Positions 1-10,880 of a stretch of 64,000 nucleotides of DNA are shown piece after piece. Both the position numbers and the translations under genes were made by a program. The number at the start of each line of letters is the position of its first letter. Position 1 is the stretch's first letter. Source of the stretch: Dactylellina haptotyla (Eukaryota; Ascomycota; Orbiliomycetes; Orbiliales; Orbiliaceae); assembly GCA_031310005.1 (NCBI GenBank), contig CM062379.1, positions 4,092,001 through 4,156,000 of the forward strand. Reading direction: 5' to 3'. The notes beneath the pieces were generated by a model. That model searched no databases, was not told the DNA's origin, and was given only the letters and a program-made list of their open reading frames with translations.

Positions 1-1636
1 CTAGCGGTGATGCGCAGAGCACACTTTAAGTGGGAAAAAATAAAGTAAATGCAAATGTTTAGGCAGAGGATCGCTAGGTAAGCTACCTGTGGCTCTTCTT
101 CACCTCCAGGCATCAGCAACAGCAGAATAGGCCCGCAATTCTAGTTCGCATATTGTGTCCCAAAACAAAGAAGAGAGAGAAGCAAAAAAAAGCCCAATCC
201 AAGGATCACAACATTCACCAAGGACTGTACCCTCTTTCTTCTTTACCAGGAAACAATCGTTTCGCCATGCCTTCTACTATTAGGCAGATCATTGCTGCTT
301 TGCTCGCTTAGAAGCCTGGTCCGCTCGCTCCCTCGGGGACATGAACAAAATGATAATCCCTTGACGAGCGATTCCGTTGCTGAAACTTAAACCGAAAAGA
401 TGAAAAGGAATCTCAAAAAAACGGCGGAGAAAGAAGAAAAATACCACACCGTACATATCTACACCCCGGTTTCTTTCGTTCTCTTTGTTAAACGGTGAAT
501 TATGTTTCAATTAATAATAATGTCTATCCAGACAGCGAGGGGAATGAGTAAAAATAAGCATGGCGTGCATATGGTTCGAGGATTGAGGTCTACTGTCGGG
601 GAGCCGAAATTGGTCGACTTTACCCCACCTTTCCAATCTCCCCGTTCACATCCTCCGTCCCGTCATCCACTGTTGGGAAAGAGCGTTCAGATATCCTGAC
701 CGGGCTGAACAAAACGGATGTGTTACATGTATCATCGATGCACACAACAATCTTTTCTTAGATTCGTCCCCAGAAAAAAACAACAACGAAATTGGTCACT
801 ATAGCTTTCGCAGCAATAAGATGGACATACCTCCTTCACCCATGACCTTAGCAAAACCTTTTATAAAGTTTCTGATGACCGGGAAGAAAAAGAAAAGGTG
901 AGACCTGTCTCAATCCCAAACGAGATAGTGAGACATGCTGCTCAGTTCCTTGGCGGGCCCACAGCTCCACCAGCGGGGAAGATGGAAGTCGGGATTGGCA
1001 TGATCATTGCTTGCTCTGCTTTGCGCTGGGTGGCCTCTGAGGAATTTTCTGCGGTGCCGTACAGATTTGATGTCGCTCCCATGTCTAGCGACGTCATGAG
1101 GATCATCGCGACCACGCTTTGCCATGCTTTGGCTGCCAGGACATACGTTAGCGTGCGTTCAAGGAACCCGGACTTTACAGGAAACGTTGGAAGCTGAGAT
1201 TATCTTTAGAAACGAACAATCCTGATCATTTATTTCTACAAATCTTTTTTAGCCTTGTGTGGTTTGCTTCGCTGCCTTGGGGTGTTTTGTGATGGTGAAC
1301 CGTCCGACCTTCGGTTGGTTGTTCGGTACCACAAAAACGTACAGGTACATTTCATGTCTAAGCACAAGTTGCGTTACTCTGCATCCCAAACTTCGGCAAC
1401 GCACAGGAACAAAGTAGCGACCACAAGATTCCCGATCGTCAGGCTAAATAGTTGATCGACGGGTTCGCAAGGCTATTTGCTGTGGCTTACCAGAATTCGC
1501 TATTGCATAATACTGGACGGGGCGGTGTAGACCTCATATACCAGCTTGAACGTTTAGTTGCAATCCTCCAAACCTAATGATCAGCAGAGAGCCCCTCGAC
1601 GTAAGTGTTCCTTCCACTGTTCTGTTGTTTGTCCCC
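1..1636. other. No supported gene
   Basis: Downstream of the kinetochore gene on the minus strand. A 100-codon frame at 898-1197 has no ATG at its start (GTG inside an AGGTGAGA splice-donor-like context) and no recognisable domain. I see no gene, RNA or repeat here. Confidence 0.5.
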
Positions 1637-2239
1637 TCAATCGGCAGGCTTTAACACCTGATCGCATGTATCCTGCAGTCTTGCAAGGTCTTCAATAACG
1701 CTGTCAACTAATCCTTCGTTTGCTCCAGTAAAGCTTCCAAACTTGAGCGAGCTGAGATCGCCAACAATATCCTTTATCTCCTTGGTAAGTTTTTGGCAAT
1801 CGTCGTCTAGGATCGCCATCTCGGTTTCCATTTTTTCATTGGCATCCTCCAAGCACTTGATGAATTCTTCGATCGGTAATATTTTGTTCTTGGAAGACGG
1901 GATGTCTCCGTAAATCCGCATGACCCCATTCATATCCGCTTGCTCTAGCATTTCCGCATCGCCAGCCCGGTCTTGAGAGTCCGCCTCCCGCCGTTCGCGT
2001 TTGAGGAGCTGGTGCGACATCTTCGCTTCGAATTCGATATTCTTGCGAACGGTTTCAAGGGTATCCGTTCGTTTCAGCGTCAAATGGTTATAGATTTGTT
2101 TGATTTGTGGGCTGTCCTGAAGATTCTTCGGGAATAAGGATCGAAAGGTTTTAAAGTCGATGATATCTGGGAACGCCGCATTGGACAGCAGAAAGTTACT
2201 TAGGATCTGTGTCTCAGCTTCGATGGTGGAACGCGACAT
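1637..2239 (-). CDS. NKP2: Cnl2/NKP2-family inner kinetochore subunit
   Basis: A single-exon gene of 200 codons. The protein resembles the Cnl2/NKP2 family, a small coiled-coil subunit of the inner kinetochore (Ctf19/Sim4/CCAN) that partners Nkp1. The family hallmark is at the N-terminus: an acidic start followed by ILSNFLLSNAAFPDIIDF and a Phe-Pro (LFP) turn near residue 40, then a Lys/Arg-rich helix and a Glu/Asp-rich coiled coil to the end. The frame stays open upstream to 2587, but the ATG at 2239 (protein MSRSTIEAE) fits family length (about 200 residues), while the upstream part is Pro/Ser/His-rich and looks like leader sequence. Function is inferred from family resemblance; symbol by orthology with yeast. 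Confidence 0.78.
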   Translation of the reverse strand: MSRSTIEAETQILSNFLLSNAAFPDIIDFKTFRSLFPKNLQDSPQIKQIYNHLTLKRTDTLETVRKNIEFEAKMSHQLLKRERREADSQDRAGDAEMLEQADMNGVMRIYGDIPSSKNKILPIEEFIKCLEDANEKMETEMAILDDDCQKLTKEIKDIVGDLSSLKFGSFTGANEGLVDSVIEDLARLQDTCDQVLKPAD

Positions 2240-2439
2240 GATGGCGGAAGTCTCTGGGAGAGCCGGACGAGAGGAGGGGCGTGGAGAGGGGTGGGCTTCG
2301 GCGGCATTCGGTTCGAGGAGGTCGTGTTGATGCGGTGATGTCGGGGTTGGCAAAAGCTGAGCAGACGCGGTTGTTTGGCGCACGTCAACCAGCTTGTTCC
2401 CTGCCCAGCAACACATTGCCCACATAACGTTGGGGCTGA

Positions 2440-3190
2440 CCAGACCGGCGCCGGCGTGATGACGGAGAACAGAGGAAGCCCGACATATCAGCTGGGTTCC
2501 GAGGGGGCTATGACGAAGACGCGCGTGATGGCCAGCAGACGGACGGACGGACGGACAGACAGGAAGTCGTCGAAGCTCTATCGACACTCCCTTCTCGGGC
2601 CTTTCTCCGGTTCATGCCCGACGTCGCATTGCGGCAGCTAGACCCCTGGACGTTTCTTCAGCTCCAACAAGTCTCGGACGCATTTCATAACCGCGACCTT
2701 GGTAGTCCGCAACCTGTATTTCCTGTCTCAGGTATGACATAAGAATAGAAGCAATGCTGGGCATTTGTTCAAGCAATAATAACAGCCCATCGTCGATGCA
2801 CCATCCATCGTGCTCGCAGAAACGGAGGCAGACGGGGGCATCCAAAAGGAGTGCGAGCGCCAGCCAGCTTGTCTTGGGCGCCCGATTCCGATAGGCTGAA
2901 ATCATCCAACCGAGGAAGGCGAAGCAGGATGCAAAAAAGGCGCACAAGAAACATCGCTACGAGCCTGGTGTTCTCTAATCTGAGCGTGCCTCTACCCGAG
3001 ATGTACAGCTCCTGCCAGGTACGAATGACCTCTCTGGGAAACACAATCATGCAGTCCAATTGCGACTTGGATCGTGGTGGTGGTGGCAAACATCATTTGC
3101 AGTCTAGCTCATGCTGTTGCATTTCCTTAGCATGTCGCCAATATGTACTCCAGCTTCGACCTGGAAAAGTACTTTCTCGTGTTCCTCTAG
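2440..3190 (+). CDS. Possible F-box-like gene (weak model, start not found)
   Basis: Three pieces join in phase: 2440-2731, 2786-3018 and 3131-3190 (stop TAG), with introns CAG/GTATGA...ACAG and CAG/GTACGA...TTAG. The first piece carries an F-box-like stretch (LP, then LDPWTFLQLQQVSDAF at about 2638-2685); F-box proteins recruit substrates to SCF ubiquitin ligases. The last piece ends FDLEKYFLVFL. No ATG lies in frame before 2614, so either a 5' exon is missing or the gene is a relic. The middle piece is very Arg/Ser-rich and not convincing as folded protein. A (GGAC)n-like run at 2538-2562 lies inside the first piece. Could also be chance open frame. Confidence 0.28.
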
Positions 3191-6100
3191 GTACGTACCT
3201 GGTGCCTTTTTTTAAAAAAAATCTGCCTAGTTGAAACAATCAAAAAAAAAAAAAAAAAAACAGGTCACCGAAGTTGTTTGTAATTACAAAGCTGTTCCTG
3301 CTGTAATGGAGGGCAAGGCATGCATGTCCTTGCCCTAGCCAAAACCCCGAAAAGCTCACCTGCGAACCCCCGTCACCGGCGAATAATGGAAAGGGTTTGG
3401 ACTGGGGCTGCTCGAATTCTCCGGGCTTTCCTTTTTCCCACCATGCCGTCGTCATATTCATAGCGCAGAAGTCGCCTTTGTTTCATCTACGGCAACCCTT
3501 TTTGCCTCTCCCCTTCCACAACCACATACAACACATTTTTGCTGTCTGTCTTCTTCTTGGCCTCCACCATCACCACCTGCTGCAGCACTATCGCTATGTG
3601 GGCCACCAGTCACCTATTTTTCTATCTCACAATTCATTTATTTCTTATAGAATTTATTTCTCAAGGGTCGCATTGTACATATGCTAGGTTTCTTTTTCTC
3701 TCTCTACAAGTCCCCCTTTCGAAGCTTTCCCTCGTCTTTCCTGTGCACCCCGCCCTATCAGTAATTATAATTAATTGACACTTCACCAGATAAGGCCTCG
3801 TGTTTTATGATTCCTTCACGTCACACGTGCATGTTATCCCAATTACAATTCTGAAATATTGCTCGTGCCTATGCGGACTAGCGAATGTCATTGCACGATT
3901 ACTCCTAGATCACCTACAGCCAGTACCTTTTGTCATAATAATTAAGTTTGATAACAGGTTTCGTCGTACGATCGTGCGCACCCAGTGTCAACCCACTTCA
4001 GCCCAGCCCACCTTATCGTACTTAAAATTCTATCTTTTATACCCCGATTCACACACAATCCCAGAATCTTACTCCCCAAACACAGCCGCCCATCGGGGAA
4101 CACTGTTGCCCTATCTGTGGCCTTAGATCATGTCGGGATTAAGTGTGAACGCCTACTCGGTATCTTCCCTCCACCGGAGCCCAATTCTCACAGTGATTGG
4201 CCAACCCCATTGATGAATTTACAACTCGGCCCCTCTGTTTCCGAATCAGAGATCCTAAGAGTTTCGTCTCTGTCGTATACAATATCCACCCACCCCTGTT
4301 TATAGTTATCTAAGTGGCTGCTTCAGGCCACCACATGAAATTCCATGATCGATCGCAGGCACATCGCCACTATCCACAGGGGAACCCACGACTCACACTT
4401 GCCATTCTCCAGTGAATCAGATAGATGTAGCTAAGCATTTTTGTTACATTAGTGCTTATCTCTACGTTGGTAGCGATGGTAATTAACTTGTTTCGTTAAC
4501 CCGCTCGCCAATCCCCGCCCATCGCGGGTATACAAATCCATGAAAGAGAAGATGAAGAAAAAAAGCAACGCTTCACGCGCAATCATAGAAAAACTGAACA
4601 TTGCTTTTCTTTAAAGTGTACTCGATGTTTTCGCAAAATGATGTCCTGTAGAGGAATGGGCTATTGAAGAGCTGTTAATATTTCCTATCTTCATCATCAA
4701 ACAGGAACCCCTACCCCCCTTGAAGTCATAGTGTCTCCTCTGGATGAGGCGAAGTCGATCATTTTTGTGCAATACATTGCAATCTAATATAGGAAAACCT
4801 GCAGGCTCTAGTGGCTGTATTGTTCCTTTCCCATGAGATGCGATAGATATCCCCCACCAGGTATAGCATCCTTTGCCGTCTCAAACAACTATCTGTTTCC
4901 AAGAAATTGTCATCGCAGATGAAACCTTGGTTGGACGCTAGACCCAACCTACCCCGTTAGATGCAGCTGCTTGTTTGAAGATCGCGGTATACCGATAAAC
5001 ATATAGAATTCAAGTCACCTTTTGTGCGTGTGACCAGAAATGACGGTCAGGAATAGCTATCAATCATTCCTAGATCCTGTTCTATTCCTTGTCATTGAGG
5101 AAAAAGGTTGCCCAACCTCCCCTTCCCATAACCTGATCTGTCTATCTGGTACAGCCAGCCCTCCAACAGCGCTCCAGGGTGACTGTTTGGCCCACATGCA
5201 TCACCCCTCCCTCTTCACGGACGGGAAATGGTGATCGAGAAAAGCAAGTAACGCTGCTCCCTGGGCCCAGAGGAGCAGACACCTTACGAAACCCCATGAG
5301 AATTATCACCGGGCCGTTCATGGCACTGTTAGCAACCTGTACCCAGTGACGGAGTCTGAAGACCGTCACGAGTCAAGATGAGCCGACAGGATTAGCATAA
5401 ATTTCAATCTATACCCATTAATGCATGCAGAAACCGGTTGGGCTGTCGGTTAGAATTGCACACACAGATTGGCAGCGTTGCAGGCTTGGAGTGTCATTAT
5501 GGTCAAAAATCTGCCTGTAGGAGGTAAACTTATTGTTCCACTCTACCCGTGAGACACAACTGGGAAATCCCGCTCTTACATAATAATGGACTGCATGACC
5601 CGGCTTGCCGTCTTCCCCTCACCAAAGCGGTCCCGCTCCAGAATATACCGTTCACGACCGCAATGAATGACGATATCAATTAAAAGAAATTTATACGCAG
5701 GCTATATATTCGAGTTGATTGTTGTTTTTTGGAATTGACCCTATTATTATACAACATATAGCGCCACCCACACCTTTCATCTCTTGCCACCAGCCTTGCA
5801 GACGGACCTGCCTTCTCTGCTTGGGACAATTCTGCAACGCTGATATCACTGCCGTGAAGCCACAAATTGGGGGGAAGAAAGCCCGGTGTTCCTTGCAGCT
5901 TGCCACCTCGCTAGGTTAAGTCAGTGTACAATGCAGACCTTTACATTGAGCCAGTGGCGTTATGTCATGGTTCTGTCTGATTTCCGGAAAATTCTTCTAC
6001 ATAGATGTGTCTTTTGTTTCTCCTACGTTCACGAGATAATATGCTGCCGTGTCGCAATCTGCAGATATATGTTCTTGAGGCAAATATGAAATTGCGGTTG

Positions 6101-7131
6101 GATTGTGCATGCGAACTGTACTTTGGACATGCGCAAGCTTGCAAGCTTGATGTCTGCTTCCCCAAAACTTGTACTACCACAGGTAGCTGCAAGCCCTCCA
6201 CGGGTAGGTATAATGTATTCTATTCTCAACATACCAAATTTACTATATAATATGATACACCTGGTCCAAGCGGGTTTGGAATTTTGATCTTAAATTGGAT
6301 GCTGCTCCACTTTGAATAGCAAAAGGCAAAGCCGCTTAATCCTGAATAAAAAACTTATTGATGTTCTCGCATCGTGGGTGTGGTATGCGAACTCAGGGTT
6401 TTGCTAGGTATTAATCCGCGGATTTAGAGTGGCTACGGGAGCGAATAGGCTACAGATCAAGTCCGAATTATAAGTCGCTGATCTTGGATACAGATTTTCT
6501 ATCGGCTGGGGTTTCGGTTTATGCAAACCATAGCGCTATGGTGGCGTATCAATGGAGTAATGTCCTTTGGGAAGGATGGAAGGCTTTCGCATCAAGAATT
6601 TATCATAGGTCGCCGCCTGTGTGTCCAGTTAAATCAAGACGGAAGAAGCCGCTGCAAAATCAAGGTAACATTTCTAGTTATTTCCCGCTAGCCCGTTCTG
6701 CTGAATTTGATACAAGTACAAGATGATGAGACAGTGCTCGAAAGACGGCTCGACATGCAACTATTAGTGGCTTTATATTTTGTGATGATGCTGGTGTGTG
6801 TGTGTGTGTGTCCTTCCTCTTTTTTTTTTTACATGTACAAGGGTATCGTTATTAATATTTGCAATATGCCTGAGAACTACCTGAAATGCGAAATTTCGAT
6901 GCTAAGGAGTAAGAAGCCAAAAAAGATATGCTTGGGCTAAAATTAAAATTTGATAAAATTGAAGATAGGAGCTGCTTCAGGAAGGGCTTTTGTGTTCGTG
7001 TCCTCCGCTCAATGGTAGTTAGGCTGTAACCCGTCCTCGCATAGATGAATAAACAAAATAAAAATCGAACGCTAGATCGGAAAGGACATTGAGCGGAAGG
7101 AGGGAAGTTTTGGTCTGAGATTGATTGGTGA
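3191..7131. other. 3.9 kb without a supported gene
   Basis: Holds a 19-A run (3242-3260), CT-rich promoter-like sequence around 3480-3780 and a (GT)9 tract (6794-6811). Short open frames in both strands show no domain and no consistent splice pattern. It may contain regulatory sequence or a non-coding transcript; nothing in the sequence proves either. Confidence 0.5.
6794..6811. repeat. (GT)9 microsatellite
   Basis: Perfect GT dinucleotide run followed by a T-rich tract, in the large gene-free interval. Confidence 0.9.
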
Positions 7132-10021
7132 TTATGAAGACTTGTGGTTTTGCTTTCCATTTTTCTTATTCTTTGTTCCTGTTGCCGAGGATGCTGGCTT
7201 TGGCTTTGGCTTTGGCTTAGGTGGAGACTTGTTCTGCTTCTTACTGGCTTTTGGTGTGGCGGTAGGGAAGACAGCTTTAGCCGGACCTGGCTTGCCGGCG
7301 GTATGGACAGGTTTGGAGGATTGAGTGAGGGATGCAGTAGGCCGTGGGTGTGGACGCTGCCATAGCCGGAGACTAGTTGTGGTCGAAATTGTCGAGGTTG
7401 CGTTCTTTATTTCTTCAATTTGCGGCCTCCACGGGAGGTCTTCAAGGGTCCCCCTCCAGCTTATTCTTTCAAAGCTCACCCTATGGGTTCTCCCGTGGGT
7501 TTCTTCGACGTTAACCGTTATGGTGACTGATCCAGTTTCTCCGACTCTACCCCAGCGCAGTACGATTGAGTCGTCTTTTTCAACCATGCCCCCAATATCG
7601 GGATCGTCGAGGAAAAGAACCAGTCTTGTGGCCTTCTGAGTTGGATCGGAGACGGATATTGTAATGTACTTGTCCTCGACACCTGAGTAGCCCCATGTAA
7701 CGGAGCAAGGCGTGATGGCGGTCAGGTAACCGATTGTACCGCCAGACCAAAAGTTCGCCATGACAGTGTTGTTGAATTGGATAGCCTGGAGCCTCGGAGT
7801 ATTATGTGTGATATTGACCGGTGGTGAAGCTGCGAAATTTGAGGTATCGTCAGGGTTGGCACTGGGCAGCAATGCGTATGCGTAGTGGCCATCGGTGGGA
7901 TCAACTCCGTGATTCCGATATATCGTGAGGTATTCTCTGGTAATATCTTCGTTGAAGCCGAGGTAGTCTGGGTACTGGTTGATGTCTGTCCATCGCCCCT
8001 TGCGCCTTTCGTGTTTGAAGGTGACGGGTTCGTGGTCCAGGAAGACATACCCCCCAAAGCTATCCAGGTAAGCCCAATTCGCATCGGTGCGAGTTTCCTC
8101 CCATGGCTTGATCCACCCGGGTGTCATGGTTTGGTATTCGCCATTGATACTAAAATTTGAGCCGACTACGGGGAGATTGCGGGATTCAATCGTGGTATGC
8201 ACTTCGGTTCCACTGATACCGGCGCAACCTGCCCCAAGGGCAATAATACTGTTCAGAAGGAAGAACCAAGACTTTTTGGCCGAGGAACCTTTGTCATTAG
8301 AAAGCGCATCGAGCCCGGCGAGCCCAATGTCACCTCTCCAATCCACACCTCCTGCCCAGTCCTTGTAGGCTGTGAATTTGTAGCTAGCTTTATTGGGGGT
8401 TTGAATGTTTTGACCGTTGGTGACACCGGGACTGTGGTAAGGATCCATGGTTGGCCAATAGTCGTTGGAGAAATGTAAAGGGTCTTTGTCCGTGTAGACG
8501 TAGAGAAACCCATCGCCTTGGTACCAGGGCTGCAAGTTTTCTTGATTGAGAGCTTCGTATCGCCCTATTCTTGATGAGGACATGGCCAACGCGGCGGCCC
8601 ATTCCGGACGATGATGCATGATGCGGTCCGACATTGGGGTGGTGAAGGTTCCTAGCGGCGACGGGGCTGGGGGGATTCGTTCCAGGAGGATCTTCTGAAG
8701 GCCGAATGCCTGGGTAATGTTGAGACCGAATAGATCGGGAAGCGGTGCGGCTTCCCATATACTTCTCGCTAGGGACTTGAAATGGACCCGGAATCTCCAA
8801 GGGACCAAGTCGGTATCGGAAAAGTAGAGTAAGGACTGGACGAAGAGGTTGCCCCAAAACGCATCGGGTTCTGACTTTCTCGCGATGTCTCTGCCCCTGA
8901 TGTGCGCCATCATCATACCCCGCCACATCACAGGAACAAATGTGGTATTGACGGCGGCAAAGGTTACACGTAGTTCGTTGGCATCGACGCGATAGGGGGA
9001 TTTGCTGAGAATGTTGACGGCTTTGGATAGGGAATAGTAGTGCTGCACACCATACCCTCCACTGTAGGGGAATATTTCGTGAGATATGTAGCTGCCGCCT
9101 TCATACAAGCCCTCACCTGTTTCCACGAGCCTGAAGATGGAGTTTTCGCCATCAAAGTCCTTGTCGGAAAGACCCCATCTTCCGCGAGAAACATCGGCTT
9201 CTTCGTTTGTTATAATTCCGGCACCGATAAGGGCGAGGCAAATGTCGGCTCTATTGGCGCCCTTGAGAGAGCGCTGGCTGATACTACCGATATTCTAGAT
9301 AAAAGGAGGGGTGGTGAGCGAAGGAGTGACTTTGGGGGATGGCGGTCAGCTTTCAGGTGGAGGGTACCTTGACTATCGTAGCACCGTACTCGTGGCGCCG
9401 CCGAGGCGTGAGATCTTCGTAGAGAAGAATGGCGATATCAACGAGAGCTAGCGGCGCACCGATGCTACGAGTTGGATCGTTAGCAAGCCGTTATATATAT
9501 ATATATATATATACGGTAGGGGGGCGTCGTACCGGAAATTCCACCAGTTTTCGCCCTTCGCTTGAACGACGCTAGCGTTGTATATTTCAGAAGATATAAA
9601 GTCAAGACTTTGGATGATTGTTTCCTGGACGTTGAGATCATGGTAGTGGATGCTGCCGGGGATGGAGTAGGATTGAGCTAGAGCTCGCGAAGGTTAGCCC
9701 AAGCGGCCGCGCTGGAGGGACGGGGGGAGAAGGAAGGCACGAACAAATGGTCCGCAATCGCTCATAAGACTTTCTGAAGTTGACGGATGAATGGATTGGG
9801 GAAAGATCCTCCCAGATATGCAGCCTGGACGGCTGCATGTTGTTGATGTACTGTTCAGCGGTCCCGGACAGCTTGGAGAGGGCGAAGTAGACATCGTCGC
9901 TGGTCACGCGCATGTGGCTTCCGGTGATGGTGTCCTTCCATCGCTGGCGGAGGCGTTGGAAGTGGGCGGGCGAGAGGAGGGAGACGGGGGCGGTAGGGAT
10001 TGGCGACGATGCGTCGGCCAT
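7132..10021 (-). CDS. Polysaccharide lyase family 8 (hyaluronate/chondroitin/xanthan lyase-like)
   Basis: Four exons (10021-9745, 9683-9533, 9464-9368, 9294-7132) give 895 residues; introns of 61, 68 and 73 nt close in phase. PL8 enzymes cleave uronic-acid polysaccharides by beta-elimination. The (alpha/alpha)-toroid N-domain shows NWW then IGAP joined across intron 2 (about residues 139-146), GANRAD (Asn about 189), and SHEIFPYSGGYG, where His247 and Tyr256 have the same 9-residue spacing as the catalytic His/Tyr pair of streptococcal hyaluronate lyase. Beta-sandwich domains follow. The last 60 residues are a Lys/Pro/Ser tail with a KPKPKPKP run. The start at 10021 has a strong CACCATGG context, but no signal peptide follows, which is odd for a secreted enzyme; the next upstream in-frame ATG (10123) adds no hydrophobic segment either. 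Substrate cannot be told from sequence. Confidence 0.85.
9492..9513. repeat. (TA)11 microsatellite inside a PL8 intron
   Basis: 22-nt alternating TA tract in the 68-nt intron (9465-9532) of the PL8 lyase gene, filling a third of that intron. Confidence 0.9.
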
Positions 10022-10880
10022 GGTGGTGGTGGTGGAGATGCGTATATATGCTCTTTTTGATATAAATAGCTTCCTTCCTTCCTGATGAAACGGCAGGGGG
10101 GTTCGAACGGGGGAGACGGTCACGAAGCGCCGGACATCGAGGTGGATATCCTCCTACTGTGTCAAAGCCTCGATATCTCGATATCTCGATGTTGGTGTCG
10201 CTGTCGCTGCCGATTCAGGGCCTGGACGGAATAAGGAGAAGATCGAGCAATTGAGGCCAGCCAGGAGGCCATTCGACCCGACCGGATTGGACCCGGGCTA
10301 AATTGGCGTGCGTGCAGCTGCGGCGTCGCCCGCTGCGCTGTGGCGCACTCTCCTTTCACCCGCGTCGATGCCCCGGCACATATATGGTTTTTGGTAATAA
10401 TTATATAAATATAAATCTACGCTCGAGTGTATGGAAATTCGCATCCTATCGACAAAGCGGCCATGCGGAGGCTGCTTGGATAATCGGCGCCGTTGCCGTC
10501 GTCGTCGTCGTCGTCGTCGGCCGCGGCAAAATCACATTCGCCGCCGCGTGCTGCCCAAACAACTCCACACGCTCGAGCCGCGGCAACCGTCCTCCTCCTC
10601 CTCCTCCTCCTCCTCTCCTCCTCCCCCCCAACCGCCCCGTCGTCCCCGTCTCCTCTCCGTCTCTGCTGCACCATCCTACGCTATTCGAATATTCTAATAT
10701 CTTTGTACATTCACATTTATCCACGTATACGTATATATACAGACCGCCGATTGATTGCATACGCACGTGCACCGGTGCGACCACGACCCGACCCTTCGAA
10801 GCTGCCCCCCCTCCCCTCCCTCCACCATAGATACCCTATCCAAACTCTTCGGCGGCTTCCGTCGAACCCCGTCGTCGACC
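10022..10880. promoter_or_regulatory. Divergent promoter region, PL8 lyase / LON2
   Basis: About 860 bp between two start codons facing apart. It holds a (CGATATCT)n-like short tandem (10170-10190), a (GTC)7 run (10498-10519) and a (CCT)n run (10590-10620), all non-coding by position. The (CCT)n/CT-rich part lies in the likely LON2 leader. Confidence 0.6.
10498..10519. repeat. (GTC)7 trinucleotide repeat
   Basis: Perfect GTC run in the PL8/LON2 divergent promoter, followed 70 bp later by a (CCT)n run at 10590-10620. Confidence 0.9.

Noticed and set aside
898-1197. 100-codon open frame on the plus strand
   Set aside because: Begins at GTG within a splice-donor-like context, has no ATG, no domain and no supporting splice pattern.
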